64,000 bases of DNA, taken from Natronococcus sp. CG52 (GTDB lineage: Archaea; Halobacteriota; Halobacteria; Halobacteriales; Natrialbaceae). The first letter of the stretch is position 1; every line of letters begins with the position of its first letter. Below the pieces are notes generated by a model that saw nothing but the letters and a program-made list of their open reading frames with translations, was not told where the DNA came from and ran no database searches. Of this stretch, positions 16,343 to 24,258 are shown piece by piece. The stretch lies in contig NZ_CP099391.1 of the NCBI RefSeq assembly GCF_023913515.1, forward strand, positions 682,001-746,000. Reading direction: 5' to 3'. Both the position numbers and the translations under genes were made by a program.

Positions 16343-17233
16343 ATGCGAGTTGCGATCCTCGGTTGCGGCTACGTCGGCCTCGAGCTCGGCCGGCAGCTCA
16401 CGGAACGCGGTCACGACGCGATCGGCGTCCGCCGATCCGACGATGGTATCGCACGGATCGACGACGCGGGTTTCGACGCCGTTCGGGCCGACATCACCGA
16501 CGCGGCGGCGCTCGAGGCCGTGCCGTCGGTCGACGCTCTCGTCTTCGCCGCCAGCAGCGGCGGCAGGGGGGCGGACGTCGCGCGTGCGATCTACGTCGAG
16601 GGACTTCGAACGGCGATCGAGGCGTTCGGCGAACGCGACGAGCCGCCCCGGCGGTTAGTCTACACCTCCTCGACGAGCGTTCACGGCGATCACGACGGCG
16701 ACCGGGTCGACGAGGAAACGCCGATCGAACCCACCACCGAGAAGACCGAGGTGCTCGCGGAGGCCGAGCGGATCGCCCTCGAGCACCCGCCCGAGTACGG
16801 GTTCGCCGGTACCGTGGCGCGCTACGCCGGGCTGTACGGCCCCGAGCGCTACCGGCTCGAGCGCTACCTCGAGGGACCGGTCACGGAGGGCTACCTGAAC
16901 ATGGTCCACCGGGACGACGCCGCGGGCGCTGTTCGGTTCCTCCTCGAGGAAGACCTCGCTCGGGACGAAGTCGTCCAGGTGGTCGACGACGAACCGGTCT
17001 CGAAGTGGGCCTTCGCCGACTGGCTCGCCGACGAAGCGGGGGTCGAGCAGCCGCCGAAACGAACGAAAGCCGAGCGCCTCGAGGACGGCGAGCTCTCGGA
17101 GGCCGCTCGACGCCGAATCCTGACGAGCAAGCGGTGCTCGAACGAGCGGCTGCGCGACCTCGGCTACGAGTTCGCCTATCCGACCTTTCGCGAGGGGTAT
17201 CGGGACGCGATCGCCGCCTCCGACCGGATATAG
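16343..17233 (+). CDS. NAD-dependent epimerase/dehydratase (extended SDR)
   Basis: A 296-residue Rossmann enzyme. The NAD-binding motif is MRVAILGCGYVGLELG. The catalytic Ser/Thr stretch is LVYTSSTSVHGDHDGD, and MVHRDDAAGAVRFLLEED is typical of sugar-nucleotide epimerases and dehydratases. The canonical YxxxK appears replaced by EKTEVLAEAERIAL, so the usual catalytic Tyr is not obvious and the reaction is uncertain. The start is fixed by the Rossmann motif. Confidence 0.85.
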   Translation: MRVAILGCGYVGLELGRQLTERGHDAIGVRRSDDGIARIDDAGFDAVRADITDAAALEAVPSVDALVFAASSGGRGADVARAIYVEGLRTAIEAFGERDEPPRRLVYTSSTSVHGDHDGDRVDEETPIEPTTEKTEVLAEAERIALEHPPEYGFAGTVARYAGLYGPERYRLERYLEGPVTEGYLNMVHRDDAAGAVRFLLEEDLARDEVVQVVDDEPVSKWAFADWLADEAGVEQPPKRTKAERLEDGELSEAARRRILTSKRCSNERLRDLGYEFAYPTFREGYRDAIAASDRI

Positions 17234-17295
17234 GGGCCAACTACGTGAAATAAACTGACAGGAAACTTCTTGGGTATCCAATCTGATGGTGTGAT

Positions 17296-18471
17296 ATGCG
17301 ATACCGGGGAGGCGGGGCTGGGGAGACCACGCTAGCCGTCGAAACCTCCGTGGAGACGGTCCGCTCCCTCGAGCCACTCGTCCTCTCGTTGCTCGTCGTG
17401 ACCGTCGTCGCGCTCCTGCTCGGAGGCTGGTGGCTCGTACGGTGGCTTCGCCGACCGCCGGGGTCGCGACTGCAACGCCTCCTCGGCGGGCACGACGAAG
17501 TAGCCGTGTTGATGCATCCGAACCCCGATCCGGACGCGATGGCGTGTGCGATGGGCGTCGCCGAGATCGCGTCGTCGGTCGAGACCGACGCGACGCTGCA
17601 GTTTCCGGGCGAGATCCGCCACCAGGAGAATCGCGCGTTCCGGACCGTTCTCGGCCTCGACCTCGAGCGCATCGAGGCGACGTCGGAACTGGCCGCGGAC
17701 GCGATCGTCCTCGTGGATCACAACACGGCGCGGGGCTTCACCGGCGCGCAACTCGTCGAACCGATCGCAGTCGTCGACCACCATCCCGGAAACGGGACCG
17801 GAACGGAGTTTACGGACGTCCGTACCGACTACGGGGCGGCCTCGACGATCGTCGTCGAGTACTTCGAGGAACTCGGCGTGACGGCCGACTCGACCGGGGA
17901 CGGGGAGGATCCGGAGCTCTCTTCGGATCTCGCGACGGGACTGCTCTACGGGATCCTGTCGGACACGAACCACCTGACGAACGGCTGCTCACAGGCCGAG
18001 TTCGACGCCTGTGCGACCCTCTACGACGGCGTCGACGAGGATCTGCTCGATCGGATTGCCAACCCGCAGGTCAGCGACGACGTCCTGCAGATCAAAGCGT
18101 ACGCGATTACGGAGCGGCGTATCGAGGGTCCCTTCGCCGTCTGCGACGTCGGGACCATCGCGAACGTCGACGCGATTCCCCAGGCCGCGGACGAACTGAT
18201 GCACCTCGAGGGGGTCACGGCGGTCGTCGTCTACGGCGAGTACGACGGGACGCTTCATCTGTCGGGCCGGTCCCGCGACGACCGCGTTCACATGGGCGAG
18301 ACGCTTCGCCACGCGGTCAGCGATATCCCGATGGCCAACGCGGGTGGCCACGCCCGAATGGGCGGGGGTCAGGTGTCGGTCGATCACATGGAGGGGATCG
18401 GTCCCTCCGACGGGATCGACAGGGCAGCGTTCGAGGATCGCCTCTTTTCGGCGATGGCCGGCAACCGATAA
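17296..18471 (+). CDS. Membrane-anchored DHH/DHHA1 phosphoesterase
   Basis: A 391-residue protein with one N-terminal hydrophobic helix (about 30-52) followed by a soluble DHH domain. All metal-site motifs are present: HPNPDPDAMA, VLVDHNT, VVDHHPG and GILSDTNHLT. The C-terminal DHHA1 domain has the nucleotide-binding GGHARMGGGQV. This family includes oligoribonucleases, pAp phosphatases and c-di-AMP phosphodiesterases. The membrane anchor favours a signalling nucleotide over tRNA or DNA ends, but that is inference. Confidence 0.9.
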   Translation: MRYRGGGAGETTLAVETSVETVRSLEPLVLSLLVVTVVALLLGGWWLVRWLRRPPGSRLQRLLGGHDEVAVLMHPNPDPDAMACAMGVAEIASSVETDATLQFPGEIRHQENRAFRTVLGLDLERIEATSELAADAIVLVDHNTARGFTGAQLVEPIAVVDHHPGNGTGTEFTDVRTDYGAASTIVVEYFEELGVTADSTGDGEDPELSSDLATGLLYGILSDTNHLTNGCSQAEFDACATLYDGVDEDLLDRIANPQVSDDVLQIKAYAITERRIEGPFAVCDVGTIANVDAIPQAADELMHLEGVTAVVVYGEYDGTLHLSGRSRDDRVHMGETLRHAVSDIPMANAGGHARMGGGQVSVDHMEGIGPSDGIDRAAFEDRLFSAMAGNR

Positions 18472-18499
18472 CGACCGCCCACTCGAGGGTCGATCTCGC

Positions 18500-19551
18500 T
18501 CACCGGTGCGTCCGAACGAACGAGGTCAGCGCCGAGCGATCTCCCGTCTCCCCGGTCGCGACGAAGTGTGAGGCCAGGCGTTGCCGAGCGCGAGCGCGTC
18601 GTCCCACGGCCACTTGCGAGCGAGCGCACACGCGAGTCCACCCGAGAACCGATCGCCCGCACCGATCGCGAGCTGTGGATCGTCGACCTCGAGCGTTTCC
18701 ACTCGAGTCGTTCCCGCTCTCGTCGCCGCAATCGCCTCGTCGGCGCCGTGGAAGACGACCGCGGTGATCTCGAGCGCCGATCGCAACGCCGAGAGCGTGG
18801 CGGTCGGATCGGCGCCGGAGACGCCGACGACTTCGGCGGCCGATTCGTACTCGCTTCGACTCACGCTCAACGCGACCTCGAGCGAGTCGTCCGCCGCGGC
18901 GAGTGCGTCGAACAGGTCCGTGATCGCCGCGCGCTCCGCCAGTCCGATCGCTCCGGGGTCGAGAACGAGGGGACAGTCGACGGAACGCGTTGCGAGACGT
19001 TCGAAGACCTCGGTGAGGCCGCGAAAGGAGACCCAGTTTCCGCAGCAGAGCGCGTCCGCGTCGGCGAGTTCCGTCCAGTCGATGACGGACAGGAGGTCGT
19101 CTACTCCCCACTCCGCGAATCGCTCCGTTCGCTCCGGAAACAGGCACTCCTCGCCGTCGAACGCGAGGACGCGGATCGTCGTCGGCGTCCCCATCGAGTG
19201 GGTCTCGAACGGCAGATCGGCGAGGACGGAGTGATCCAGGTGACCAGCGAGCGCCGCGTCGTCACCGAGCGCGTCGACCTGGATCGACGCGTTGACAGCC
19301 TGCCCGCCGGGGCGGACCTCGAGGCGCTCGAGCGGGAACGTCTCGCCGTCATCGAGCAGGTGGCGACCGAGTTCGGCCCTGGAGTCGAGGGGGTCGCCCT
19401 CGACACCCGTGACGCGATAGCAGTGGTCCACGCTGCCGTCGGGTAGCGAGACGATTCGCTTTCGCTCCGCGGCGAACTCGCTCTCGAGTCGTTCGGCGAG
19501 GGCGTCGCTCACGTCTCGTACTGCGGGCGATGGCGACAAAATACTGGCCAC
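18500..19551 (-). pseudogene. PfkB-family sugar kinase with a C-terminal frameshift
   Basis: A ribokinase-like kinase. The first frame (19551 down to about 18580) has LEVRPGGQAVNASIQVDAL and the catalytic GAGDRFSGGLACALARKW. After GNA it continues WPHTSSRPGRREIARR and stops at 18526. Adding one base within GCCTGGCCTCA at 18571-18580 restores ALGNA, then ASHFVATGETGDR, running to a stop at 18500, which is the normal family ending. So either the gene has a one-base deletion after its active site or the assembly has an error. About 325 of 350 residues are intact, including the catalytic Asp. Confidence 0.8.
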
Positions 19552-19638
19552 TGCGCTTCGGCCGCCGTCGGTCTCGACCGAGTGTGGTTTCCGCCGGGTG
19601 CGGTTTTCGTCGTCTGCGAACCGTCGTCTCGAAAGTCC

Positions 19639-19809
19639 CTAGCGGATTTCCTTCCACTCCGCGGTGCAGTCGGGACAGATCCGCACCGTTTTGATCTGAT
19701 CCGGGTCGTTCTCAGTTTTCAGCGGTTTCTCACACTGGCCGCAGACGAGTCGATCGTAGGTGTCCTTCTCGAGTTCACCGTCGCGAAGTGCCTTCCGGAC
19801 TGATTTCAT
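19639..19809 (-). CDS. HVO_0758-family zinc finger protein
   Basis: A 56-residue protein. It begins MKSVRKALRDGELEKDTYDR, has the zinc pairs LVCGQCEKPL and RICPDCTAEW, and ends KEIR. This matches the small HVO_0758-type zinc-finger family of haloarchaea. The four Cys are well spaced for one zinc ion. No function is established. Two palindromes lie directly upstream (19815-19855), over the expected promoter. Confidence 0.85.
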   Translation of the reverse strand: MKSVRKALRDGELEKDTYDRLVCGQCEKPLKTENDPDQIKTVRICPDCTAEWKEIR

Positions 19810-19814
19810 GTTCG

Positions 19815-19855
19815 CCCCCTACGAAGGAGGGGGTGAAAAAGACCGGTGCTTTTTC
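19815..19855 (-). promoter_or_regulatory. Two adjacent palindromes at the zinc-finger promoter
   Basis: CCCCCT-N7-AGGGGG at 19815-19833 is followed by GAAAAAG-N7-CTTTTTC at 19835-19855. Both are perfect and share a 7-nt spacer. They occupy 5 to 45 bp upstream of the ATG at 19809, where TATA and the transcription start should be. The rest of 19856-20132 shows only the promoter of the next gene. Confidence 0.45.
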
Positions 19856-20132
19856 TGGTAATACCGCGATTAGTGACTGTTCTCGATTCGAAAATTCGAA
19901 CGAGCACCTCTCCCGGTCGGTACACGGGCGTCACGGCGACGGAGCGTCGAGAAGTATCCAGCCGTGCGGTGATATTCGAATCGCTGCGTCCGATTCGTCG
20001 TCCTCGTCGGCTCGCTCGCCACGATCGCACTGAACGCAGTCGGACGCCCGCCGACCGGCGCGAACGGCTGACCCGTCCGTTCGGTTCGCCGGAGTCGTGG
20101 CCGTTTTACCGGTTCGCTCGAACAGTGTACCG

Positions 20133-21260
20133 ATGGAGTACGTCCAGGAGCGAATCGCGACGCTCCACGATCTCGGCGGCACAGCGGCTCCCGGTGGCCT
20201 CGAGCGCAACCCTGTCGCCGAGACGGCCGTGGTCGTTCCGATGACCGGTCGGGAACTCGAGAGCCCGGCCGCCGCGCGCGTGCTCTCGGAACTCGAGGCG
20301 CTCGAGCCGGCCGCCGTGTTCGTTCCCGTACGCGCTTCGCCCGGCCGTATCGAGCCGTTCCGCGAGTGGCTCGAGTCGTTCGCGCTGCCGATCCGTCCGC
20401 TCTGGTGTAACGCGCCCGACCTCGAGGCGCTGCTGGTCGACGCCGGACTCGCCGGGCGGACTGGAAAGGGCCACGACGTCTGGCTCGCGCTCGGCCCCGC
20501 GGCCGAGACCGCGAAGTACGTCGTGGTTCACGACGCCGACGCTCGAAGTTACGAGGCCGACCACGTTCGCCGGCTGCTCGCGCCCCTGACGATGGAGTTC
20601 GCCTTCTCGAAGGGGTACTACGCGCGCGTCGAGCAGGGACAGCTCTACGGCCGACTGTTCCGGCTGTTCTACGCGCCGTTGCTCCGAACGCTCTCGGCGA
20701 GTCACGACGCACCCGTTCTCGAGTACTTCGGCGCGTTTCGGTACGCGCTGGCCGGGGAGTTCGCGATGCGGGCCGAACTCGCCGAGCGACTCCGGCCGCC
20801 GCGAGCGTGGGGGCTCGAGGTGGGAACGCTGGGCGACGCCTTCGACTACGCCGGCTTCGCGGAAACCGCGCAGGTCGACCTCGGCCGCCACGAGCACGAC
20901 CACCGCGCCGTCGCGGGCGAGGCGGGTCTCGAGGGGATGAGCCGCGAGGTGGCGGCCGAGCTGTTGCGCGTCCTGGAGGAGCACGGCGTCGCCCCCGACT
21001 ACGAGAGCCTGCCGGCCCGATACCGCACCACGGGTCGAGAGCTGATCGAGCAGTACCGGGCGGACGCGGCGTTCAACGGACTCGCGTACGACCCAGCCGG
21101 GGAGCGCGACCAGCTCGAGCGCTACGCCGGCTCGATCGCTCCGCCGGGTCCCGACCGTCGGCTCCCGCGCTGGACGAACGCACCGATCACATCGCGGGCG
21201 GTCGTCGAAGCGGCCAGGCCGCGGCTCGAGCGACCGGTCGACTCGACGAGCGACGATTAA
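20133..21260 (+). CDS. Glycosyltransferase, GpgS/GT81-like
   Basis: A 375-residue GT-A type transferase. AVVVPMTGREL begins the nucleotide-binding half, KYVVVHDADARSYEADH carries the metal-binding D-x-D, and FAFSKGYYARVEQGQLYG is the acceptor-side segment typical of glucosyl-3-phosphoglycerate synthase relatives. The C-terminal 120 residues are helical. The ATG at 20133 follows a TATA-like GTTTTACC by about 25 bp. A compatible-solute role is possible but not shown by context. Confidence 0.7.
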   Translation: MEYVQERIATLHDLGGTAAPGGLERNPVAETAVVVPMTGRELESPAAARVLSELEALEPAAVFVPVRASPGRIEPFREWLESFALPIRPLWCNAPDLEALLVDAGLAGRTGKGHDVWLALGPAAETAKYVVVHDADARSYEADHVRRLLAPLTMEFAFSKGYYARVEQGQLYGRLFRLFYAPLLRTLSASHDAPVLEYFGAFRYALAGEFAMRAELAERLRPPRAWGLEVGTLGDAFDYAGFAETAQVDLGRHEHDHRAVAGEAGLEGMSREVAAELLRVLEEHGVAPDYESLPARYRTTGRELIEQYRADAAFNGLAYDPAGERDQLERYAGSIAPPGPDRRLPRWTNAPITSRAVVEAARPRLERPVDSTSDD

Positions 21261-21312
21261 GCCGATGTCCGGGCTATCAATCTTTATCAGCACACCGTCC
21301 GTTGGACGGCGT

Positions 21313-21831
21313 ATGGATGCGACCGCCGACGAACTCGCCGGCGTCGTCGACCTCTTCGGCGGGTTGACACGGTCGGAACTCGAGCGGGCGCTCGCCGAGG
21401 CTGCCTTCCGTGCCGACGGTGCGTCCGTCGACGAGGACGCCCTCGAGGCGGCTGTCGACCGCGCGCTCGACTCGTTCGCACTCGTCGCCTACGAGCCGTC
21501 AGGCCGCGACGGGCGTGTAAACGCAACTGCGTCGGCAACCACTGACGGCGGCGACGAGACGCTGCTGGTCGCCGGTCCGACCGCTTTCCCGACGGTTCCG
21601 GACCACGCGGAGGACGTGCCCCACATTCTCGACGTCGAGCCGCGCCGACTCGACCGCGAGGCGCTCGGCGAGACGGTCCGCGGCGAGTTCGCGGACGCGG
21701 CCGACGACGCCCTCGACGCCGGCGACGCCGAGCGGATCGAGACGCTACTCGACGTCAGCTACGACCTCGAGGCGTGGGCGCCGGTCGAACTGGACGACGA
21801 ACGAACGCGACTGGACGCCGCCCTCGAGTGA
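21313..21831 (+). CDS. DUF7109-like haloarchaeal protein
   Basis: A 172-residue, strongly acidic protein beginning MDATADELAGVVDLFGGLTR, then ELERALAEAAFRADG. I believe this is the DUF7109 family, which I know only as conserved in haloarchaea. No catalytic motif stands out. It ends 4 bp before the NUDIX gene, so they are probably co-transcribed and may work together. Start ATG 21313 gives the conserved N-terminus. Confidence 0.65.
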   Translation: MDATADELAGVVDLFGGLTRSELERALAEAAFRADGASVDEDALEAAVDRALDSFALVAYEPSGRDGRVNATASATTDGGDETLLVAGPTAFPTVPDHAEDVPHILDVEPRRLDREALGETVRGEFADAADDALDAGDAERIETLLDVSYDLEAWAPVELDDERTRLDAALE

Positions 21832-21835
21832 TCGC

Positions 21836-22429
21836 ATGACAGGGCCGAGACTGAACCTGAATCCGATCGCGGACCACCCGCCCATCGGAATCGACGACCA
21901 GGAGCACGACGCGGCCGTCCTCGCGCCGATCATCGAACGCGACGACGAGGACTACCTGCTGTTCACCCGCCGGGCGGATCACCTCGGCAAGCACCCCGGT
22001 CAGATGAGCTTCCCGGGCGGCGGCGCCGAACCGGAAGACGAGTCGATCCTCGCGACCGCGCTCCGGGAGGCGAGCGAGGAGATCGGACTCGAGCCCGCCG
22101 AGGCGGACGTCGTCGGCCAACTCGACGACATCCGGACGATCACCGAGTACGCCGTCACGCCGTTCGCCGCCCGAATTCCCGACCGGGAGTACGAGCGCGA
22201 CGGCGACGAAGTCGCCGAGATCGTCGTGCTGCCGCTGTCCGGCCTTCTCGACCCGGAAAACTACGAGACGGAGCGTCGAACCCATCCCTACTACGGCGAC
22301 GTCGTCATCCACTACTTTCACGTCGACGGCTACACCGTCTGGGGCGCGACCGGCCGCATCCTGGTCCAGTTGCTCGAGCTGACGACCGATTTCGAGGCGC
22401 CCGAGCGCATCGATCGTTCGACGCTGTAA
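21836..22429 (+). CDS. NUDIX hydrolase, CoA pyrophosphatase type
   Basis: A 197-residue enzyme predicted to cleave CoA or acyl-CoA into 3'-phosphoadenosine phosphate and a phosphopantetheine derivative. The CoA-specific motif precedes the NUDIX box: FTRRADHLGKHPGQMSFPGG. The box itself is GGGAEPEDES, then REASEEIGL, with the catalytic REASEE Glu residues present. WGATGRIL near the C-terminus is also typical. It follows the DUF7109-like gene by 4 bp. Confidence 0.9.
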   Translation: MTGPRLNLNPIADHPPIGIDDQEHDAAVLAPIIERDDEDYLLFTRRADHLGKHPGQMSFPGGGAEPEDESILATALREASEEIGLEPAEADVVGQLDDIRTITEYAVTPFAARIPDREYERDGDEVAEIVVLPLSGLLDPENYETERRTHPYYGDVVIHYFHVDGYTVWGATGRILVQLLELTTDFEAPERIDRSTL

Positions 22430-22444
22430 GCGCCGCTCGAAATA

Positions 22445-22527
22445 CGTAGCCGCTGAAAGTCAGCGCACACCCGATCGCACGATAGCCGTGCAATCGGCGT
22501 GTGAACCGTTTCAGTTGGTACTATACC
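22445..22527 (+). repeat. Dispersed hairpin repeat, copy B
   Basis: Starts CGTAGCCGCTGAAAGTCAG, has the stem CCGATCGCAC, 7-nt loop, GTGCAATCGG (one mismatch), and ends ACCGTTTCAGTTGGTAC. It begins 15 bp after the NUDIX stop codon and is aligned without gaps to copy A at 10443-10530 in opposite orientation. Confidence 0.8.
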
Positions 22528-22547
22528 TGCGTGGAACGTCAGCTTTT

Positions 22548-22583
22548 TGCGCGACCGTCGCCCAACACGCCTATGGTCGCGCA
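22548..22583. repeat. 9-bp inverted repeat upstream of the gene at 22645
   Basis: TGCGCGACC (22548-22556) and GGTCGCGCA (22575-22583) are perfect complements around an 18-nt loop. A T5 run precedes the left arm. It may be a terminator of the preceding unit or a leader structure for the gene at 22645. Confidence 0.4.
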
Positions 22584-22644
22584 GACGAGTGATCGAGTTC
22601 CGCACCGACTGTAGCAACTTCTTCGTCGCGCGAGGTGAGTTCCG

Positions 22645-23424
22645 ATGTTAACCACGAGCACTGTCGCCCGCGCCGGACTGGACGCAATCGCGCTGAAACC
22701 CACCGAGTGTGAGGTCTCGGCGGCCGGGTCGATCCCGGTCGAGACGATCGCGATCGACTACGAGGGTCGCGAGCACCTTCCCGAGCCGAGCGTCCTCGAG
22801 TCGCTCTCGGCCGATGCGGACGTGCTGGTCACGACGCCGGTCCGGGCCGACGGCTTCGATCCCCTCGGTGACGACTCCGCTCTCGCCGACCTGCCACCCG
22901 CGGTCAGTCGCGTCCTGGTGGCCGGCCACCCCGCCTACCTCTCCGACGAGGAACAGGCTCGAGCGGTGGCGCCTCGACTCGGCGCCGCCCTCGAGCGCGA
23001 TCCCGACGCCTGGGTCGGCACCGAGAGCGTCGAACGGATCGCCATGGCAACGGGTGCGACGCAGTACGACCTGCTCTCGCGGACGACCGAGCGCGAACTG
23101 CGCGCGCTCCGGTCGGCCGGTTTCGACGGCGATCTCGCCGTCTACGCGCCGACCGTCCTCACCGAGGACGACGACGCCGTCCTCGACGCTGTCGGCGCCT
23201 ACATCTCCCGTCGACGGCCGGTCGCGGCGGCGCTCCCCGACGGGGCATCCACCGACTCGCGGGCGACCGGTCGCGCACGCGAAGTGTTACTGGCCGCGGC
23301 CGAGGACTACGCGCTCGTCGGCACCGAAGCCGAAATCGGCGACCAGACGGACGTTCTTCGAGAGGCCGGGGCGACGACGGTCGTCGGCTACCCCGCACGG
23401 GGTCTCGAGTCCGTCCTCGAGTAA
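22645..23424 (+). CDS. Conserved haloarchaeal protein (DUF7388-like)
   Basis: A 259-residue protein beginning MLTTSTVARAGLDAIALKPT, with alternating beta strands and helices consistent with a TIM-barrel (VETIAIDYEGREHLPEP, then VLVTTPVRADGFDPLG). It resembles proteins sometimes annotated as luciferase-like; I believe it is DUF7388, without certainty. It lies 69 bp upstream of the creatininase-type gene on the same strand, so a role linked to that enzyme is a fair guess. No metal or cofactor motif is evident. Confidence 0.65.
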   Translation: MLTTSTVARAGLDAIALKPTECEVSAAGSIPVETIAIDYEGREHLPEPSVLESLSADADVLVTTPVRADGFDPLGDDSALADLPPAVSRVLVAGHPAYLSDEEQARAVAPRLGAALERDPDAWVGTESVERIAMATGATQYDLLSRTTERELRALRSAGFDGDLAVYAPTVLTEDDDAVLDAVGAYISRRRPVAAALPDGASTDSRATGRAREVLLAAAEDYALVGTEAEIGDQTDVLREAGATTVVGYPARGLESVLE

Positions 23425-23493
23425 CCCGCTCCCGGCGCCGATTCGCCGCGAACATCCCGTGCACCTAAGAGCCTTCAGTATCCACAGGAGGCC

Positions 23494-24258
23494 ATGACGT
23501 TGCTCGCCGAGCAGACGACGACGACGGCCGCCGACGCGCTCGAGGCGGCCGAGGTCGCGGTGCTCCCCGTGGGGAGTACCGAACAGCACGGCCCCGCGCT
23601 GCCGCTGGGGATGGATCACATGGCCGCCGAGGCGTTCGCCCGCACGGCGACCGGTCACGACGATGCAGTGGTCCTGCCGACGCTCCCGGTCGGCGTAAGC
23701 GACCACCACCGCCAGTTCGACGGCACGCTGTACGTCTCCGCGGAGACGTTCGAGCGCTACGTCGCCGAGACGGTCTCGAGTCTCGCCGAACACGGCGTCC
23801 GGAAGGCGGTCGTGGTCAACGGTCACGGCGGAAACTCCGGCGCGCTCCGCCGGGCCGCACGAACGCTGCGCCGGGAACAGGCGGCGTTCGCCCCGCCGTG
23901 GAACTGGTGGGACGGGGTCGAGAGCCTCGCGGACGATCTCTTCGACGAGGACGGCGGCCACGCCGACGCGATGGAGTCGAGTCTCCTCTGGTACATCCGC
24001 GAGGACCTCGTCCGCCCGGACGAACTCGAGGCCGCCGAGGCCGGCGCGAGCGAGGGCTGGGGCGAGTCCGTCCACGGCGCGGCGATCGGCTTCGACACGA
24101 TCGACTTCTCCGACAGCGGCGCGGTCGGTCGGCCCACGCAGGCCGACCCGGAGAAGGGCGAACGACTGTTCGAGACCGGCCGCGACCAGCTTCACGCACT
24201 GATCGACTGGCTCGCCGACCGCCCGCTCGAGGCCTGCTGGCCGCGTGATCACCGATGA
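23494..24258 (+). CDS. Creatininase-family amidohydrolase (ArfB-like)
   Basis: A 254-residue metal-dependent amidohydrolase. Metal ligands are in GSTEQHGPALPLGMDHMAAE and VVNGHGGNSGAL; GHADAMESSL supplies the later Glu. Archaeal members include ArfB, the formamide hydrolase of riboflavin and F420 synthesis, so that is the leading candidate; creatininase proper is unlikely. An AGGAGG-like ribosome site sits at 23486-23491, directly before the ATG. It overlaps the FAD oxidoreductase by 4 bp (ATGA), so translation is coupled. Confidence 0.82.
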   Translation: MTLLAEQTTTTAADALEAAEVAVLPVGSTEQHGPALPLGMDHMAAEAFARTATGHDDAVVLPTLPVGVSDHHRQFDGTLYVSAETFERYVAETVSSLAEHGVRKAVVVNGHGGNSGALRRAARTLRREQAAFAPPWNWWDGVESLADDLFDEDGGHADAMESSLLWYIREDLVRPDELEAAEAGASEGWGESVHGAAIGFDTIDFSDSGAVGRPTQADPEKGERLFETGRDQLHALIDWLADRPLEACWPRDHR

